A DNA stretch of 6,194 bases from Sphingomonadaceae bacterium (GTDB lineage: Bacteria; Pseudomonadota; Alphaproteobacteria; Sphingomonadales; Sphingomonadaceae): the NCBI GenBank assembly GCA_013821585.1, contig JACDGO010000132.1, positions 1 through 6,194 of the forward strand, written 5' to 3'. The translations under genes and the position numbers were made by a program. Under the pieces are notes generated by a model that was not told the origin of the DNA, did no database searches, and saw only the letters and a list, made by a program, of their open reading frames with translations. Of this stretch, positions 4,559 through 6,194 are shown one piece after another. Within the stretch, counting starts at the first letter, position 1. Each line of letters begins with the position of its first letter.

Positions 4559-6194
4559 ATGGCGACGCAACTGGCTCCGACGACGACTCCGGCCGCGAAG
4601 AAGCGCATCCGCAAGGTGTTCGGCAACATCCACGAAGTCGTGCAGATGCCGAACCTGATCGAGGTGCAGCGCGAATCGTACGAGCAGTTCCTGCGCTCCG
4701 ATCCTTCGACCGGCTATGTCTCGGGCCTCGAAAAGACGCTGCGCGGCGTGTTCCCGATCCGCGACTTCGCCGGCACCGCCGAGCTCGATTTCGTCCACTA
4801 CGAACTCGAGGATCCCAAGTTCGACACCGAGGAATGCCGCCAGCGCGGCATCACCTATGCTGCGCCGATGCGCGTGACGCTGCGCCTGATCGTGTTCGAG
4901 GTCGATTCGGAGACCGAGACCCGCTCGGTCCTCGATATCAAGGAGCAGGACGTTTACATGGGCGACATGCCGCTCATGACCGTGAACGGCACTTTCATCA
5001 TCAACGGCACCGAGCGCGTCATCGTCTCGCAGATGCACCGCAGCCCAGGCGTGCTGTTCGATCACGATCGCGGCAAGACGCACGCATCGGGCAAGTTCCT
5101 GTTCGCCGCGCGCGTCATTCCCTATCGCGGCTCGTGGCTCGATTTCGAGTTCGACGCCAAGGACATCGTCAACGTCCGCATCGACAGGAAGCGCAAGCTG
5201 CCGGTGACGGCGCTGCTGTTCGCGCTCGGCCTCAATTCGGAGGAAATCCTCCACCAGTTCTACTCGACCGTCACCTGGGTGCGCGGTCAGGGCGGATGGC
5301 AGGTGCCGTTCGTCCCCGACGCCTGGCGGAACCAGAAGCCGACGTTCGACGTCATCAACGGCGCGACCGGCGAGGTCGTGTTTCCGGCCGGCGCCAAGGT
5401 CTCCCCGCGCGCCGCGAACAAGGCCGCGAAGGACGGGCTGGCCGCGCTGCTGATCCCGACCGAGGAAATCTATGGCCGTTATTCGGCGCTCGACCTGGTC
5501 AACGACAAGACCGGCGAAATCTACATCGAGGCGGGCGACGAGGTCTCGGCCGAGAACCTGGAAAAGCTCGACAAGGCGGGGATCGACCGCATCGAGCTGC
5601 TCGACATCGACCATGTCAACACCGGCCCGTGGATGCGCAACACGCTGAAGGCCGACAAGGCCGAGGACCGCGACCATGCCTTGAGCGACATCTACCGCGT
5701 CATGCGCCCCGGCGAGCCGCCGACGCGCGAGACGGCGGAATCGCTGTTCGCCGGGCTGTTCTTCGATCCCGACCGCTACGACCTCAGCGCCGTGGGCCGC
5801 GTGAAGCTCAACATGCGCCTCGATCTCGACGCGCCCGACGATCACACGACGCTACGCACCGAGGATATCCTCGCGGTGGTCAAGACGCTCGTCGGCCTGA
5901 AGGACGGCAAGGGCGAGATCGACGACATCGACAACCTCGGCAACCGTCGCGTGCGGTCGGTCGGCGAGCTGCTCGAGAACCAGTATCGCGTCGGCCTCCT
6001 TCGCATGGAGCGCGCGGTCAAGGAGCGCATGTCGTCGGTCGACGTGTCGACCGTGATGCCGAACGACCTGATCAACGCGAAGCCCGCGGTCGCCGCGGTG
6101 CGCGAGTTTTTCGGATCGTCACAGCTTTCGCAGTTCATGGATCAGACCAACCCGCTGTCCGAAGTGACGCACAAGCGCCGCGTCTCGGCGCTCG
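4559..6194 (+). CDS. rpoB: RNA polymerase beta subunit, N-terminal 545 codons (3' end missing)
   Basis: The frame is open from ATG 4559 to the window end, with one base of codon 546 left. The full protein is about 1,380-1,400 residues in alphaproteobacteria, so roughly 40% is present. RpoB with RpoC forms the catalytic core of RNA polymerase in the cytoplasm. Recognisable parts are the N-terminus with [20 protein letters not shown], protrusion and lobe motifs [31 protein letters not shown] and [13 protein letters not shown], then [20 protein letters not shown] and the fork region [20 protein letters not shown] ending at RRVSAL. The last stretch is rifampicin cluster I. The residues equivalent to E. 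coli Q513, D516, H526, R529 and S531 are all present (D528, H538 and S543 here), so no common resistance change is visible. No frameshift occurs over the translated length. Upstream lies epsI rather than rplL, with a 285-base leader carrying its own regulatory signals. Confidence 0.98.
   Translation, partial: MATQLAPTTTPAAKKRIRKVFGNIHEVVQMPNLIEVQRESYEQFLRSDPSTGYVSGLEKTLRGVFPIRDFAGTAELDFVHYELEDPKFDTEECRQRGITYAAPMRVTLRLIVFEVDSETETRSVLDIKEQDVYMGDMPLMTVNGTFIINGTERVIVSQMHRSPGVLFDHDRGKTHASGKFLFAARVIPYRGSWLDFEFDAKDIVNVRIDRKRKLPVTALLFALGLNSEEILHQFYSTVTWVRGQGGWQVPFVPDAWRNQKPTFDVINGATGEVVFPAGAKVSPRAANKAAKDGLAALLIPTEEIYGRYSALDLVNDKTGEIYIEAGDEVSAENLEKLDKAGIDRIELLDIDHVNTGPWMRNTLKADKAEDRDHALSDIYRVMRPGEPPTRETAESLFAGLFFDPDRYDLSAVGRVKLNMRLDLDAPDDHTTLRTEDILAVVKTLVGLKDGKGEIDDIDNLGNRRVRSVGELLENQYRVGLLRMERAVKERMSSVDVSTVMPNDLINAKPAVAAVREFFGSSQLSQFMDQTNPLSEVTHKRRVSAL

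Noticed and set aside
4457..5845. Antisense open frame of 462 codons opposite rpoB
   Set aside because: It lies wholly opposite the leader and the conserved rpoB coding region, has a biased composition and shows no family motif.
1..6194. Search for tRNA, rRNA, insertion sequences, CRISPR repeats or integrase genes
   Set aside because: No clustered repeats, terminal inverted repeats, transposase-like proteins or RNA-gene signatures were seen; the genes share a uniform high-GC style.

Overview
The window looks like the chromosome of a GC-rich alphaproteobacterium, most probably a sphingomonad (Sphingomonadales). The grounds are strong G/C at third codon positions, an RpoB N-terminus of alphaproteobacterial type, and a gene set and order (Wza-type porin, Wzz-type protein, separate CpsD-like ATPase, exosortase, EpsI) that I recall from sphingomonad exopolysaccharide loci. 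The genus assignment is inference; no database was searched.

Positions 2-4273 hold the end of an exopolysaccharide export/exosortase operon, all on the + strand. It contains the C-terminal part of an outer-membrane polysaccharide export protein (2-673), a chain-length determinant with two membrane segments (700-2028), a small CpsD/BY-kinase-like ATPase with an altered nucleotide-binding loop (2025-2720), an exosortase with an intact Cys/Arg/His triad (2721-3584) and a separate EpsI protein (3584-4273). From the second gene on, the genes touch or overlap (ATGA at 2025-2028, TAG directly followed by ATG at 2718-2723, TGATG at 3582-3586), so co-transcription and translational coupling are likely. 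The first three proteins should form a Wzx/Wzy-type export and chain-length apparatus. The exosortase/EpsI pair should process membrane or surface proteins made alongside the polysaccharide. No glycosyltransferase, flippase, polymerase or PEP-CTERM substrate lies in this window.

Positions 4274-4558 are a 285-base non-coding stretch. It contains a candidate alphaproteobacterial promoter (about 4308-4336), a compact hairpin (4408-4430), a terminator-like hairpin with a T tract (4471-4505) and the rpoB ribosome binding site. I read it as the promoter and structured leader of rpoB, possibly with an attenuator.

Positions 4559-6194 are the first 545 codons of rpoB (RNA polymerase beta subunit), cut by the window end just after the main rifampicin-resistance cluster, which has wild-type residues at the key positions.

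The points most worth a second look are the CpsD-like protein, which lacks the Walker A lysine and the C-terminal tyrosine cluster, the terminator-like element inside the rpoB leader, and the placement of an exopolysaccharide operon directly in front of rpoB where rplL would usually be.
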